The translations under genes and the position numbers were made by a program. DNA of 64,000 bases from Aphrophora alni (Eukaryota > Arthropoda > Insecta > Hemiptera > Aphrophoridae). Positions 24,730-33,379 of the stretch are shown piece by piece (within the stretch, counting starts at the first letter, position 1; each line of letters starts with the position of its first letter). Location: assembly GCA_963513935.1 (NCBI GenBank), contig OY740774.1, positions 82,546,890 through 82,610,889 on the forward strand, written 5' to 3'. The notes under the pieces were generated by a model. The model had not been told where the DNA came from and searched no databases. It was given only the letters and a program-made list of their open reading frames with translations.

Positions 24730-25470
24730 GGTTCTAACTGGCAGAGGAGATGGTTAGAAAAAGTGAATCAAAAGTTGAGTGCAACGCGGCGCTCAGGAAG
24801 CCTACATAATTCTGTGGCAGGAAAGATGGTCAACTAATGTGGAAGTAACGAAATGTACGATGAAGCTCATCCCGGATATTGACAAATGAATTTCGCATCG
24901 CTTTCGGGAGGTGAATTATTATGTAACACTGGTGCTAACCGATTACGGAGAATTACTTACGTAGATTCAAGATTAGAAGCGACCCGAAGTGTGTATATGT
25001 AGACAAGAAGACACTGTTTGAGCACACGTTATTTCAATAATCAAGATGGAAACTCGATCGTCATGAGCTTGGGGATACTCTGGGAAAGTTGCCTAGGATG
25101 GACTCTCTAGAAGATAGAGGGGTCGGATGTGAGGGATTCCTACGATCTGTCTTGAGACAAAAAAAAAGTGAAGCGAGGTGACTTTCTGAGAAGAACTTTA
25201 TTTATGAACCTGTGAAGAAGTACTAGTAAGGATGTAAGATAAAGGAGTGGAAAGAAGTTGAGATCAGACAAAGGGGCTGAGTATTGTCAATGTTCCGAAT
25301 GCAGCCTTAAAAAGGATTTTTCCACATAAGAGCCTAGAGTTTAGTAGGTAACCCGTTGAGCATACCACCTGTTCGAAAGCCATTAATATAATTATACATC
25401 CGGGAGTCCTACACTCGTGTAATTACCTGGTTACGCAGATGTGCATAAAGCGTTCTCCACGGCTCTTCAG
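24730..25470 (+). pseudogene. LINE ORF2 C-terminal relic (R1/LOA-like) with 3' tail
   Basis: Broken plus-strand frames translate to LWQERW, LIPDID, HRFREVNYYVTLVLTDYGEL and, a frame later, FEHTLFQ and SRWKLDRHEL. In order these match the C-terminal region of R1/LOA/Jockey-type ORF2 proteins: a WQ.RW block, LIPDI, the Y.LTQ.LTGHG.F block, then the C..C...EHT.F.C.RW..R.EL zinc knuckle. Stops and at least two frame changes make it inactive. The region after about 25180 (GTTCGAAAGCCATTAATATA) is non-coding and probably the 3' untranslated part. Upstream reverse transcriptase sequence is absent, so the insertion was 5'-truncated. Confidence 0.6.
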
Positions 25471-25974
25471 AAAAAAGGTTAGATTATGTTATCAAATAAA
25501 AACTAGGTTTGATCTTTTTCGGAATTTCAACCCTACTTGTTTTAAATCTAATCGCTTTCTTTTGTCATAAAATGATGTTTTCAACTGTAAATTAGTCAAA
25601 AAATTCATTTTTTATCCACCTACAAAAAACTAAGAAATTAATGTTACTGATTCCACGCTTTATTCCAGATTCGACGGTTGTGCTGTTTAATTCTACTTCT
25701 TACCTGCAATGGTATGAAATAAATCAATATTAAAGTAAACAAAGCAAAAAGTTGTTATGATATTGGTTATGCACGTTGTCTTCATATTGACTTAGCTTAT
25801 CTCTTATCCGCCGGTATGCAAGGTTTTATACAACTTAACCTATTTTGTGATGATTCTTGCTAAACTTGAAAAGAATTCTATTAAAAAAAAAAAAAAGAAA
25901 AAAAAAAGTATAATCGTAAAGTTGAATTTCCAAAAAGATCCAATGGATATAATTTAATGTTCATTTCATTTCTC
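25471..25974. other. Gene-free stretch
   Basis: No gene. An A-rich run lies at 25882-25910. Confidence 0.4.
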
Positions 25975-26032
25975 CTTTTTTTCCAAAGGCGATGATGACC
26001 GGGAGGTTTTTTCCCCCTTGAACACAAAGGAA
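25975..26032 (-). repeat. Dispersed repeat family A, copy 10, fragment
   Basis: Only the left-end part of the family, inverted: AAGGCGATGATGACCGGGAG then TTTTTTCCCCC. Confidence 0.5.
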
Positions 26033-26870
26033 AAAATAAATGAAGAGTTTTTTTTATATACCCTTAGAATTAATTCTCGAAAGTTTTTTACCGCCCTGCA
26101 TAAACGTAACACCTATCACGTATTTTCTATTTACAAATTTCTCTCGTGTACAAAGCTAAGGATAATACACCACTGTTACATTGTTCTCACAACAATTAGT
26201 TACCTTATGAGGGAATTGTTGCAAATCCATCAAGTTATGGAAATGATTATGTAGTTGATTGTTACACATGTATTTGTGTGAATCAGACGAGCAAGAAACG
26301 AATGCAATGTTGATGGAGTAATTGTATTATTTCACGCGATATGGAGCAAGATGCTTGTGTAAGGGCAGTAGTTGTGTTAAATAAGACAAGGGTGTGTATA
26401 TACGTTATATATTAACACAACTTAGATATATACTTTGTATTACATTTAAAATCATACGATGATTATTATAGCGTTAGAAACGTCTGATTTTTTTTTTAAT
26501 TGCGTTTCTTTTGCTGTAAATTATAACAGTTGATTTAAATAAACCACAGCCATTTTTTTTAGTCGCAAATCAGTTCTTTGTATCAATAAAAGGTGCAAAA
26601 AGTTGTAAAAGAAGTTTTAGAAAAAAAATATATTTATGTACTTAAAAAGGACCTAAACATATTTCGCTTGTGCCATAAACAGGTCCTCAAAGAAGTCAAA
26701 TGAAATTAAAATTTAGCTTTTACTGTTCATTTTTGGTGTAATAATATTTCACTTGCGATTAAGCAGGCGGGTTTTCAGTCATTAATCTTCATATTTCAAA
26801 AAAAAACATTTGAACATTATCTGTAGAGGTGATTGAAGAAATTGACCATTTTACAACAGTCCCATGTTCT

Positions 26871-26872
<2 letters not shown>

Positions 26873-26900
<28 letters not shown>
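26873..26900. repeat. Poly-T run of 28
   Basis: Uninterrupted T28. It directly precedes a family-G repeat block and may be the reverse-strand view of a poly-A tail. Confidence 0.9.
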
Positions 26901-26903
<3 letters not shown>

Positions 26904-27170
26904 GACAACTCACGAACCTGTATTTTTGGAGAGATGGAAATCAATACGTTTCGTTTGGATCCTTAGCGGCTACACATGAACCAAATTTTATCAAAATCGT
27001 TAAAGCGGAATTTGAGAAAATCTTAGTTTTGTTTATTTATTTGAGCTACCCCCTAATTTTAGAAGAAAATTATTCTCCAAACTTGTCCAAAATATGCTCA
27101 CATATTAAATGTATCCACTCGTTGACAAACAGACATTTTTGAACTCAAGGAACCTCAAAAAGGACACACA
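26901..27170 (+). repeat. Dispersed repeat family G, copy 1
   Basis: Shares ACCGACAACTCACGAACCTG, TTGGATCCTTAG and GAGAAAATCTTA-like sequence with 58735-59060 (ACCAATAATTCACGAACCTG, TTGGGTCCTTAG). Further diverged relatives lie at 21240-21440, 23230-23430, 50450-50770 and 61270-61510. The 92-codon frame across it is an artefact of the T run. Confidence 0.55.
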
Positions 27171-27220
27171 AAACTCAACATACGTAGATTTTTCGACTCC
27201 TTACACAACTTTCCATATAC

Positions 27221-27560
27221 TAAGTAAAAAAAAAAATAAATAAAAAAATAATAAAATAAAAAAAAAATAAAGAAGAAGAAGTTTCGCAGACTAGCTTATG
27301 TGACAATCACCACACTTCACCTATAAATATTGTAAGAAATAGTTTGTGCTTATTTAGAAATATTCAACCTGTTAGGACAGAGTATGTTGGAAATTATCCT
27401 ATATCTATTTTCAGAAAATGTGTTACAATAGATTACTTAGAGTAAATGTATTTTTATTCTTGGACTTTATTACCACTAATAGCAGAAAAAAATTTGTAAA
27501 ATTACTGTTTCCTGTGCAACTTAATTCTAACAAACTTTGTCAACTACAACTGACGCCAAC
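27221..27560. other. Target-site flank of the LTR element
   Basis: An A-rich segment (27225-27290) is followed by unremarkable DNA into which the LTR retrotransposon inserted at CAAT (27561-27564). Confidence 0.5.
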
Positions 27561-27564
27561 CAAT
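27561..27564. repeat. Target-site duplication, left (CAAT)
   Basis: CAAT immediately precedes the TG of the 5' LTR. The same four bases follow the CA of the 3' LTR at 36971-36974. A 4-bp duplication fits Ty3/Gypsy-type integration. Confidence 0.85.
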
Positions 27565-30131
27565 TGAGGCGGTTTGGAAAAAGCCAAACGTCTCAAGTCC
27601 ATTTAAAACAAGTTAAATTGCCGCGCTAAACCTTGTAGAGTGGGGACGAGGTGGGGCGATGACGTCACGCCAGATCAAGAGCAAACTTGCTTGTTCGAAC
27701 GTGAAAAGTCAAACTGCCTTAGTTCCTATTTTATTAAGAAACTAAATTATTAATATAAATAAATATTCAGTAGAGTCAACCGACCAATAATATCGAAGAA
27801 TAAATTTAAAATCACATAAAACAAAAAAGTTATTCAAGTTTTTAGAAGGGCTCAAAAACCTAAAATTTGGAAAAAGAATAAATTCAAAATTCAAAAATCG
27901 TAGAGTCATAACCAAGTGGGGAAGTAACAATAATCACAAATAAAAAATATGAATTAATAATAATTAACAGGTGAGAATGGACTTAGAAAGTCATTCTTGG
28001 GGAGTTTTTTGGAATTTTTGAGTTGAAGGGGGGATCATTTAAAAAATAATAATAAGTACTATTGTAGAGACCACAATAGGGCACAATAATAGGTACTTAG
28101 AATCAAATTTGAAAATAAAATAAGGGAGATATAATAATTACAAAACGTAAAACTTCAAAGCCCAAAAGCGCGTAAAATAAACGTTAAAGGGGTAAAGTAA
28201 CATGAAAATTATATGTATTTAGTATGTAAAATGGTAAAACACCAAAGCAGAAGTAATAATATATAATGGGGGGGTTTTTATGAACATAAACTCATGCGAC
28301 ACAAACTTAAGGACTTCAAAGGCGAATAACTCGGCAACCAAACGAGTTATGGGAAAAGTACAAACATAGTTTTTCGTCGTAGTAGAAGAGGAACAAGATT
28401 TCGTCAAAATAATTTTGAGAAAGGACTTATCTCAAAATTTGAAAAGGGGAAAAATCAAATTTCAGGAAAAGGGCGATAACTCGCGAACGAAGCGTAGTAG
28501 AGCGATGAGTCAAGTTCCACAAGACCCACAAGATGGAAAGGAAGAAGAATCCGAAAGGAACTTTAAAATCGGTTCGAGCGTTCGAAAGTTATAGCGAGTT
28601 GAACGAAAAAACGTCAAAAGTAGAGATTTTCATGCCAAAACATGAACAGTTGCGCGCGCATCTTCAAGCAGAGTCTAAAGTCAGAATCATCATATTGCCA
28701 ACATGGATCAAAGATAACGTTAAAGAAAAAATACTATAAATTATTAATTAAAAGGTGTTTTAATTAATAATTAAGGAAGAAAACTATTCATTAGTCAAAA
28801 AATAGGACTAATAAAACATATAGTGTAAATATTTCAGACCAAAAGGGCCTGAAAACACATAATATATGGAAAATACCTTTTTCCCAAAAAGGGAGGAAAA
28901 TTGGCTCCAGAAAAGTGGATTAATTCCCACTGACAGGGAGACCGAGTTTTAATCGTCGAAAGACGATTACTTTTGATTTGGAATCGACGCTTAAAGGACG
29001 TTTCTTCTGCAACCGACTCTGAGCTGAGAGGAAGATTCAACTGTCACTCTACTAATTGGACTTAGAATAATTTCAACTTTAATCGATCTTCAAGGCGACT
29101 TAGAAGAATTCGAGACCAGCATTCAACTACATAGCAGCTTACAGACTCTGGATAGAAAACATCACATCACTATCATCTTAATAATACAACAAATTCCAAA
29201 TCCAACTAGAACTTCTATTAAAGTGTGAAGGTATCTTATACTTAAGGAATAATTCGCAAATATTAACTTCTTTTCAAATATAACGTCATTAGGGGAATTA
29301 TTAAAAATTAAATTCATTTTTAAACCTCTGCTTTGGTGTTGATAATTAATAATTTAAATACGACTTTTTCAGTACAGGAAAAACTGTTTGTGGTTCTGTC
29401 TGGAAAGTCAAGCGTTTTTATTTTTGTTTAATATATAGATAATCTTACATTAATTAATGTTGTTAAATAAATAAATAGTTGTGTTATTGTTCAATTAAAT
29501 TGTTTTGTGTGATTAAAAAAGATTTGAATATATAATTTTTCTGTGGAAAAGAGGAGATAATATACAAATAATTCATTTCTAAATTTTGTTGTGTTTTTAA
29601 TATAAATCCATTCTGTGTATGCTATTAACTTTGTTTTAACATAAATTTTATATATATATGTGCTCTGGTAATATAATTTGAAAATTTTAAAAAGTTATCA
29701 TCAGAACTTAAGAGCCGATTTCTCCCAAAAGGCACGACCTTGGAGAGAGAGAGAGTTAATCTTAAAAAAGTTAAATAATCGAGCATTGAGATAAAATTCA
29801 GGGAATTTTGCGTTAATTAAAATTTAGTAAGTTTATGAGGACAAGCTCATACTTATTAGAGCCAAGAGTTGCAAAATCTTTGATTTAAAAAAGTAAAAGT
29901 GAGCATCTTGGCCTTGCCCGCGCCTGCTCTGTAAAGAAAGGTGGTTCGCCCAGTCGGTGGTGATCGTACAGCGAGTTTAAGAGTTCGTGATAATAGTGTT
30001 TCAAAAAAGGGAACAAGAATCTTAAATTCGCGTGAAGTCAGACAAGACTTTCGGCGTGGTAAGTGGCGTTCCAACGTGGGGCAAGAAGAACCCTACTCGA
30101 ACTCACTAACGCGGAGAAAGGCGGCGTGGCA
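27565..30131 (+). repeat. 5' long terminal repeat (2,567 bp)
   Basis: Begins TGAGGCGGTTTGG and ends AAAGGCGGCGTGGCA. It is collinear with the 3' LTR with no indel. Open frames inside it (up to 72-84 codons) show no motif and are probably chance. Near its end, 30053-30086 resembles the LTR/primer-site junction that follows at 30122-30156. It should hold the promoter and polyadenylation signals. TATATATATG at 29650-29660 and several AATAAA motifs are candidates only. Confidence 0.93.
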
Positions 30132-30133
30132 AG

Positions 30134-30151
30134 TGGCGCCCAATAGCGTGG
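30134..30151 (+). promoter_or_regulatory. Primer binding site, tRNA-Lys type
   Basis: TGGCGCCCAA starts two bases after the LTR end. TGG pairs with the tRNA CCA tail, and TGGCGCCCAAC is the standard start of Lys-tRNA primer sites. The following bases (TAGCGTGGAGC) diverge from the usual CGTGGGGC by a small insertion. Confidence 0.75.
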
Positions 30152-30403
30152 AGCACGAAAAAGCAAAGTTTTGGAACAAATTTTCAAAATTTTGAATTTT
30201 TTAGTGTTTCATACGAACGAGAATATCTTAAGATCTGATATAATTTATATGTACATGTGTGTTAGTAATAAGTTGTGCTGGTAATTACAACGACAAATAT
30301 ACTAAATTGCAAACATAATAATAATTAAAAGTAGAGTCCAAATTAAACCGAAATTTAAATTTTTTTTTTAATTAAATAAACCAAGTGAATAAGTGAAGTG
30401 AAA

Positions 30404-30847
30404 ATGGGACCAGCGAAAGATCCAGCAAAACAGGAGGGTTCAAAGGAACAGGAGACGGAAATACAGAAAATGGTGAGGTACCTGAACCAAATGGAGGATA
30501 GAAGAAAGCAAGAGAGGGAACAGGACAAAGCGGAACAACAGAGAAAAGAAAAGGAGAAGGAAGACGAGGACAAATTAAGAAGATTAGAAGAAAGAATCGA
30601 GAGAAACCAGGAGAAGGAGGAAATGGAATCATTACGAAAGAAGGAGAAAGAAGAGATGGAGGCCAAACGGAAGCAGGAGAGAGAGGAGATGGAGGCCAAG
30701 CAGTTGAAAAGAGAAGAAGAGCTGGAAGCCAAGCAGAAACGAGAGAGAGAAGAATTGGAAGCAAGAAAGAGAAGAAGCAGAAGCCAAGAGAATAAAGAGG
30801 GAGGAAGAAATGGAGACAAAACGGATCCAAAGGGAAGACGCCCGTAA
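30404..30847 (+). CDS. gag: N-terminal coiled-coil part of Gag (frame broken at about 30.77 kb)
   Basis: The ATG at 30404 sits in a good context (AAAATGG). The roughly 147-residue frame is almost wholly Glu, Lys, Arg and Gln with regularly repeated units such as KREEELEAKQ and EREEMEAK, so it is a long charged coiled coil. No domain is recognisable. From about 30771 the same kind of coiled-coil sequence carries on in the frame of the downstream Gag ORF, while this frame degenerates into Ser/Arg/Gly-rich sequence and stops. This suggests the two were one protein and that a single base was gained within the purine-rich stretch 30756-30771. A sequencing error there, or a programmed +1 shift, are alternatives. 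The likely role is assembly of the particle, as in the N-terminal part of other Gag proteins. Confidence 0.65.
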   Translation: MGPAKDPAKQEGSKEQETEIQKMVRYLNQMEDRRKQEREQDKAEQQRKEKEKEDEDKLRRLEERIERNQEKEEMESLRKKEKEEMEAKRKQEREEMEAKQLKREEELEAKQKREREELEARKRRSRSQENKEGGRNGDKTDPKGRRP

Positions 30848-31826
30848 ACAGGAAATAGGGAAATATATGGAGGAAATTAAGGAATCTATAGATAGTAATA
30901 TGGCCGAAAATACGAGGCGAATAGAAACTTGTGAAGAAAAAGTGGAAGAGTGCGTAGGGGAAATTAAAAAAATGACGGACAGGTTAAAGGAACAGGGAAA
31001 GTCGACTATAGAAATTGGGGAGAAAGTTAAAAAATTAGAAGTTAAAATTAGGGAAGTTGCCAAAATTAAAGAAACCGGTGGTAATGCTAAGAATATAATT
31101 TATTTAGATAGGGCAAATTTAGAGTCAAAAACTATAGAATTTTGGGGAAATTCAAGAGAAAATCCTGTGCAATTTTTGAAACAAATTGAAGAGGTATTCC
31201 AAGAAATAAATCCCGTCATGGAAGAAAATGATAAATTGAAAGTTGTGGAGAAAAAATTGAAAGGAGCTGCCATGGAATGGTGGGAAATAATCAAGCGAGA
31301 TACAGAAGAATATAGCCAGTTTAAATTGTTATTTTTAGAGCATTATTGGGGTTATCAAACGCAACAAGTAGTCAGGAATCAGATAGAAAACCATAGATAT
31401 AATCCTAACGGAAATATGAGTAGGGTTGATTATTTTTGTAAAATGGTGCGAAAGGCCGAATATTTGGAACCCAAAATTCCGGAAGAGTTCCTTATATACC
31501 AACTAATGAGGCATTTCGACCAAAAAGTTCAATTAGCGTGTATTGGTAGGGCTAGTGAGCATTTGGAGGACGCTATCAAGTTTTTGAGGACCATTGAAAA
31601 CGTAGACGGAATGACAAGAGAAGTTCGCCGACCAGATAGTTTCGAAAGGAGGGACGGACCACAAAGAGATCAAAATTTCAGGCAAAGGAATCAAGACTAC
31701 TCAAAACCATCCCAAAACCCTAACCCTCGATCCTATGGTCAAACCCAGAATAAACCTCAACCACAAATACCTCAAAACCCTGGTCCTTCAAATCAAAAAT
31801 TCCCGCCCAAGGTCACAAAAAACTAA
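30810..31826 (+). CDS. gag: Gag capsid polyprotein
   Basis: The frame has 338 residues. Residues 1-90 are charged coiled coil. About 98-265 form a Ty3/Gypsy-type Gag (retrotrans_gag) domain: FWGNSRENPVQFLKQIEEVF at 111-130, GAAMEWWE at 152-159, F.LLFLEHYWG at 171-181, then MSRVDYF and PEEFLIYQLMRHF (225-237). Residues 270-338 are a basic, Pro/Gln/Asn-rich tail. No CCHC zinc knuckle is present, so nucleic acid binding probably falls to this tail. The coiled coil continues upstream of this ATG in the same frame to about 30771. The stop TAA at 31824 follows directly after a slippery heptamer, so most ribosomes make Gag and a minority Gag-Pro. The protein builds the cytoplasmic particle that packages element RNA. 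Confidence 0.85.
   Translation: METKRIQREDARKQEIGKYMEEIKESIDSNMAENTRRIETCEEKVEECVGEIKKMTDRLKEQGKSTIEIGEKVKKLEVKIREVAKIKETGGNAKNIIYLDRANLESKTIEFWGNSRENPVQFLKQIEEVFQEINPVMEENDKLKVVEKKLKGAAMEWWEIIKRDTEEYSQFKLLFLEHYWGYQTQQVVRNQIENHRYNPNGNMSRVDYFCKMVRKAEYLEPKIPEEFLIYQLMRHFDQKVQLACIGRASEHLEDAIKFLRTIENVDGMTREVRRPDSFERRDGPQRDQNFRQRNQDYSKPSQNPNPRSYGQTQNKPQPQIPQNPGPSNQKFPPKVTKN
31817..31823 (+). promoter_or_regulatory. -1 ribosomal frameshift site A AAA AAC
   Basis: In the Gag frame the codons are ACA AAA AAC TAA, giving the canonical X XXY YYZ heptamer immediately before the stop. Slipping back one base leads into the protease frame, which is open from 31754 to 33379. The same heptamer is used at gag-pro junctions of several retroviruses. 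I could not see a strong stem or pseudoknot downstream by eye. Confidence 0.8.
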
Positions 31827-33379
31827 AATACGAGATCTCAAGGCAAAATTTTTGGCAGAAAAAGGATAATACAAACGGAATTGAGATCGACGATAAAACC
31901 AAATTTAGCAAACTTAAAAGGGGGGATCAGAAAATAAATAAAATTAAATTGGGGATTTTAAACACAGAAATTAAGGAAGATTTAATGGAGGAAAGAGATA
32001 ATAAAATTTTAAATAGTGAAGTTTACGAAAAATGTCCAGAAATAGGGATAGAAATCGAAAATATAAAAGTATATATGTCCATTGACACCGGAGCTCAAAT
32101 GTCCTGTGTTCAAGAGGATTTTTATAAACATGTGCTTAAAAATAGGAACGATAAAATCATGGAATTACCAGTTGTAAATACGGAAATGGTGACAGCGATA
32201 AAAAGCCAACGACAGAAGATCAAATTACAGGCATTATTGGAGATTAGAATAAATAACCAAGCAATAAGAGGGGTATTTATGGTGGTACCAAAGCTGGAAA
32301 GCAAAATTATAATGGGTTGTGATTTAATGTGCAAATATCGAAGTCGCATTAATATGGAAAAGGGTTTCCTACAACTGGTAAAGGAAAATGAATTTATTGT
32401 TGTAGATTTTCTTAAGGAAAATAAGATATCAAGATTGAGCAATAAAAACGCGCAGACCGAACATCAAAATGGCGGCGATACCGGTAAAATGGTAGAGTCG
32501 TCAGCTGCAAATAAAGGAGGCTCAAATTCGTATAAGCGAGTATCAGGGGCTTATACGTTGTCTACCAAAATGCCGGTAGACATAAAACCAGAAGCAAAGG
32601 ACGTGTCTAGACTGAAATGTGACTATACCGGAGGTGACAAAGAGTGTAAGAATAGGGTGAGCCAGGTTTTTGAAAAAATTAATGATAAAGTAGTGCTTAG
32701 AAAAGCGGAGAAAAGGAGATTAAGATTGAGCAATGAAGACGCGCTGACCGAACATCAAAATGGCGGCGAAACCGGTAAAATGGTAGAGTCGTCAGCAGCG
32801 AATAATGGAGGCTCAAATTCGCACAAGCGAGCAAAAGGGGCTTGTGTGTTGGCCGTTAAAATGCCTACGGACCTAAAACAAAAAGCAAAGGACGTGTCTA
32901 GACCGAGTAGTGACAAATCAGAAAGTGGTCAAAAGCGAGGAAGCAAGTTAAGTGCAAGGAATGAATCGACGAAGAGGAAAAATGCAAATTTTAATAATGA
33001 TGAAGTGCTGTTAAAAGCGTGGGATAAAAGTAACCAAGTAATTAATAAAGATGAAGGGCTGAAAGGAGCGGAGAATAAAGGAAATAAAAATGTGCCAAAG
33101 GCAACAATCGACGAAAATAATAAAATAATACAATACGACGAAAATTTGCAAAATAACTCTGAAAACGATTCGGAACTTACACAAGACAGATTCGACGCCA
33201 GAGACGGGAGTGATTGGAGAGCTATAATACAAATGGCGGATCCGGAAAGACAAAATGGACGAAACTTAAGGTATCGAAAGAAGAAAGTTAAATTCAAAAA
33301 CTCTACGAAGTGTAAGATGAAAGAATGGAGGCCCGAAGGGAAAGTAATATTTAAATGTGAAGGACTAAGGAGATATTAA
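31823..33379 (+). CDS. pro: Aspartic protease (retropepsin) with long duplicated tail
   Basis: This -1 frame after Gag is open from 31754. No ATG precedes the protease domain closely enough to be convincing (the first is at 31985), so expression by frameshift is likely. Numbering from 31949, the retropepsin signature IDTGAQMS lies at residues 45-52 and the second motif IIMGCDLM at 120-127, a spacing normal for an LTR-element protease of about 100 residues that works as a dimer and cleaves Gag. The remaining 320 residues are hydrophilic and Lys/Asn-rich, and hold a 59-residue tandem-type duplication (163-221 and 260-318, 43 identical). Where reverse transcriptase would normally begin there is none. 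The frame ends GLRRY-stop. The tail's function is unknown; it could be a nucleic-acid-binding extension. Confidence 0.8.
   Translation, partial: LKYEISRQNFWQKKDNTNGIEIDDKTKFSKLKRGDQKINKIKLGILNTEIKEDLMEERDNKILNSEVYEKCPEIGIEIENIKVYMSIDTGAQMSCVQEDFYKHVLKNRNDKIMELPVVNTEMVTAIKSQRQKIKLQALLEIRINNQAIRGVFMVVPKLESKIIMGCDLMCKYRSRINMEKGFLQLVKENEFIVVDFLKENKISRLSNKNAQTEHQNGGDTGKMVESSAANKGGSNSYKRVSGAYTLSTKMPVDIKPEAKDVSRLKCDYTGGDKECKNRVSQVFEKINDKVVLRKAEKRRLRLSNEDALTEHQNGGETGKMVESSAANNGGSNSHKRAKGACVLAVKMPTDLKQKAKDVSRPSSDKSESGQKRGSKLSARNESTKRKNANFNNDEVLLKAWDKSNQVINKDEGLKGAENKGNKNVPKATIDENNKIIQYDENLQNNSENDSELTQDRFDARDGSDWRAIIQMADPERQNGRNLRYRKKKVKFKNSTKCKMKEWRPEGKVIFKCEGLRRY
31916..31927 (+). promoter_or_regulatory. 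Internal polypurine tract (possible central PPT)
   Basis: AAAAGGGGGGAT repeats the terminal polypurine tract (AAAGGGGGGAT at 34391) almost exactly, near the middle of the RNA between gag and pro. A third AAGGGGGGAT lies in each LTR (28026-28035 and 34865-34874). A second plus-strand priming site is a reasonable but untested reading. Confidence 0.4.
32435..32611 (+). repeat. Internal duplication in pro tail, unit 1
   Basis: Encodes 59 residues beginning LSNKNAQTEHQNGG and ending AKDVSR. Unit 2 (32726-32902) is 291 bp downstream in the same frame, with 43 of 59 residues identical. Confidence 0.85.
32726..32902 (+). repeat. Internal duplication in pro tail, unit 2
   Basis: Begins LSNEDALTEHQNGG. 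Both units contain TGKMVESSAAN and are preceded by Arg/Leu-rich sequence. Keeping the frame suggests both units were translated after the duplication. Confidence 0.85.

Noticed and set aside
26864..27142. 92-codon frame beginning with a phenylalanine run
   Set aside because: The start is a T28 tract and the rest is a non-coding dispersed repeat that is broken in its relative at 58.7 kb.
28219..29040. Open frames of 62-68 codons inside the LTR, each repeated in the second LTR
   Set aside because: Their exact repetition only reflects LTR identity. No domain, codon pattern or start context supports translation.
30355..31063. Long minus-strand open frames opposite gag (up to 154 codons, Ser/Phe/Leu-rich)
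   Set aside because: They are the complement of the Glu/Lys coiled-coil coding sequence and have no motif of their own.
31827..31900. Possible pseudoknot downstream of the frameshift heptamer (GAGATCTC palindrome and GGCAAAATTTTTGGC)
   Set aside because: The palindrome is too short, and the second pairing fails at its GC end when written out, so no structure is claimed.
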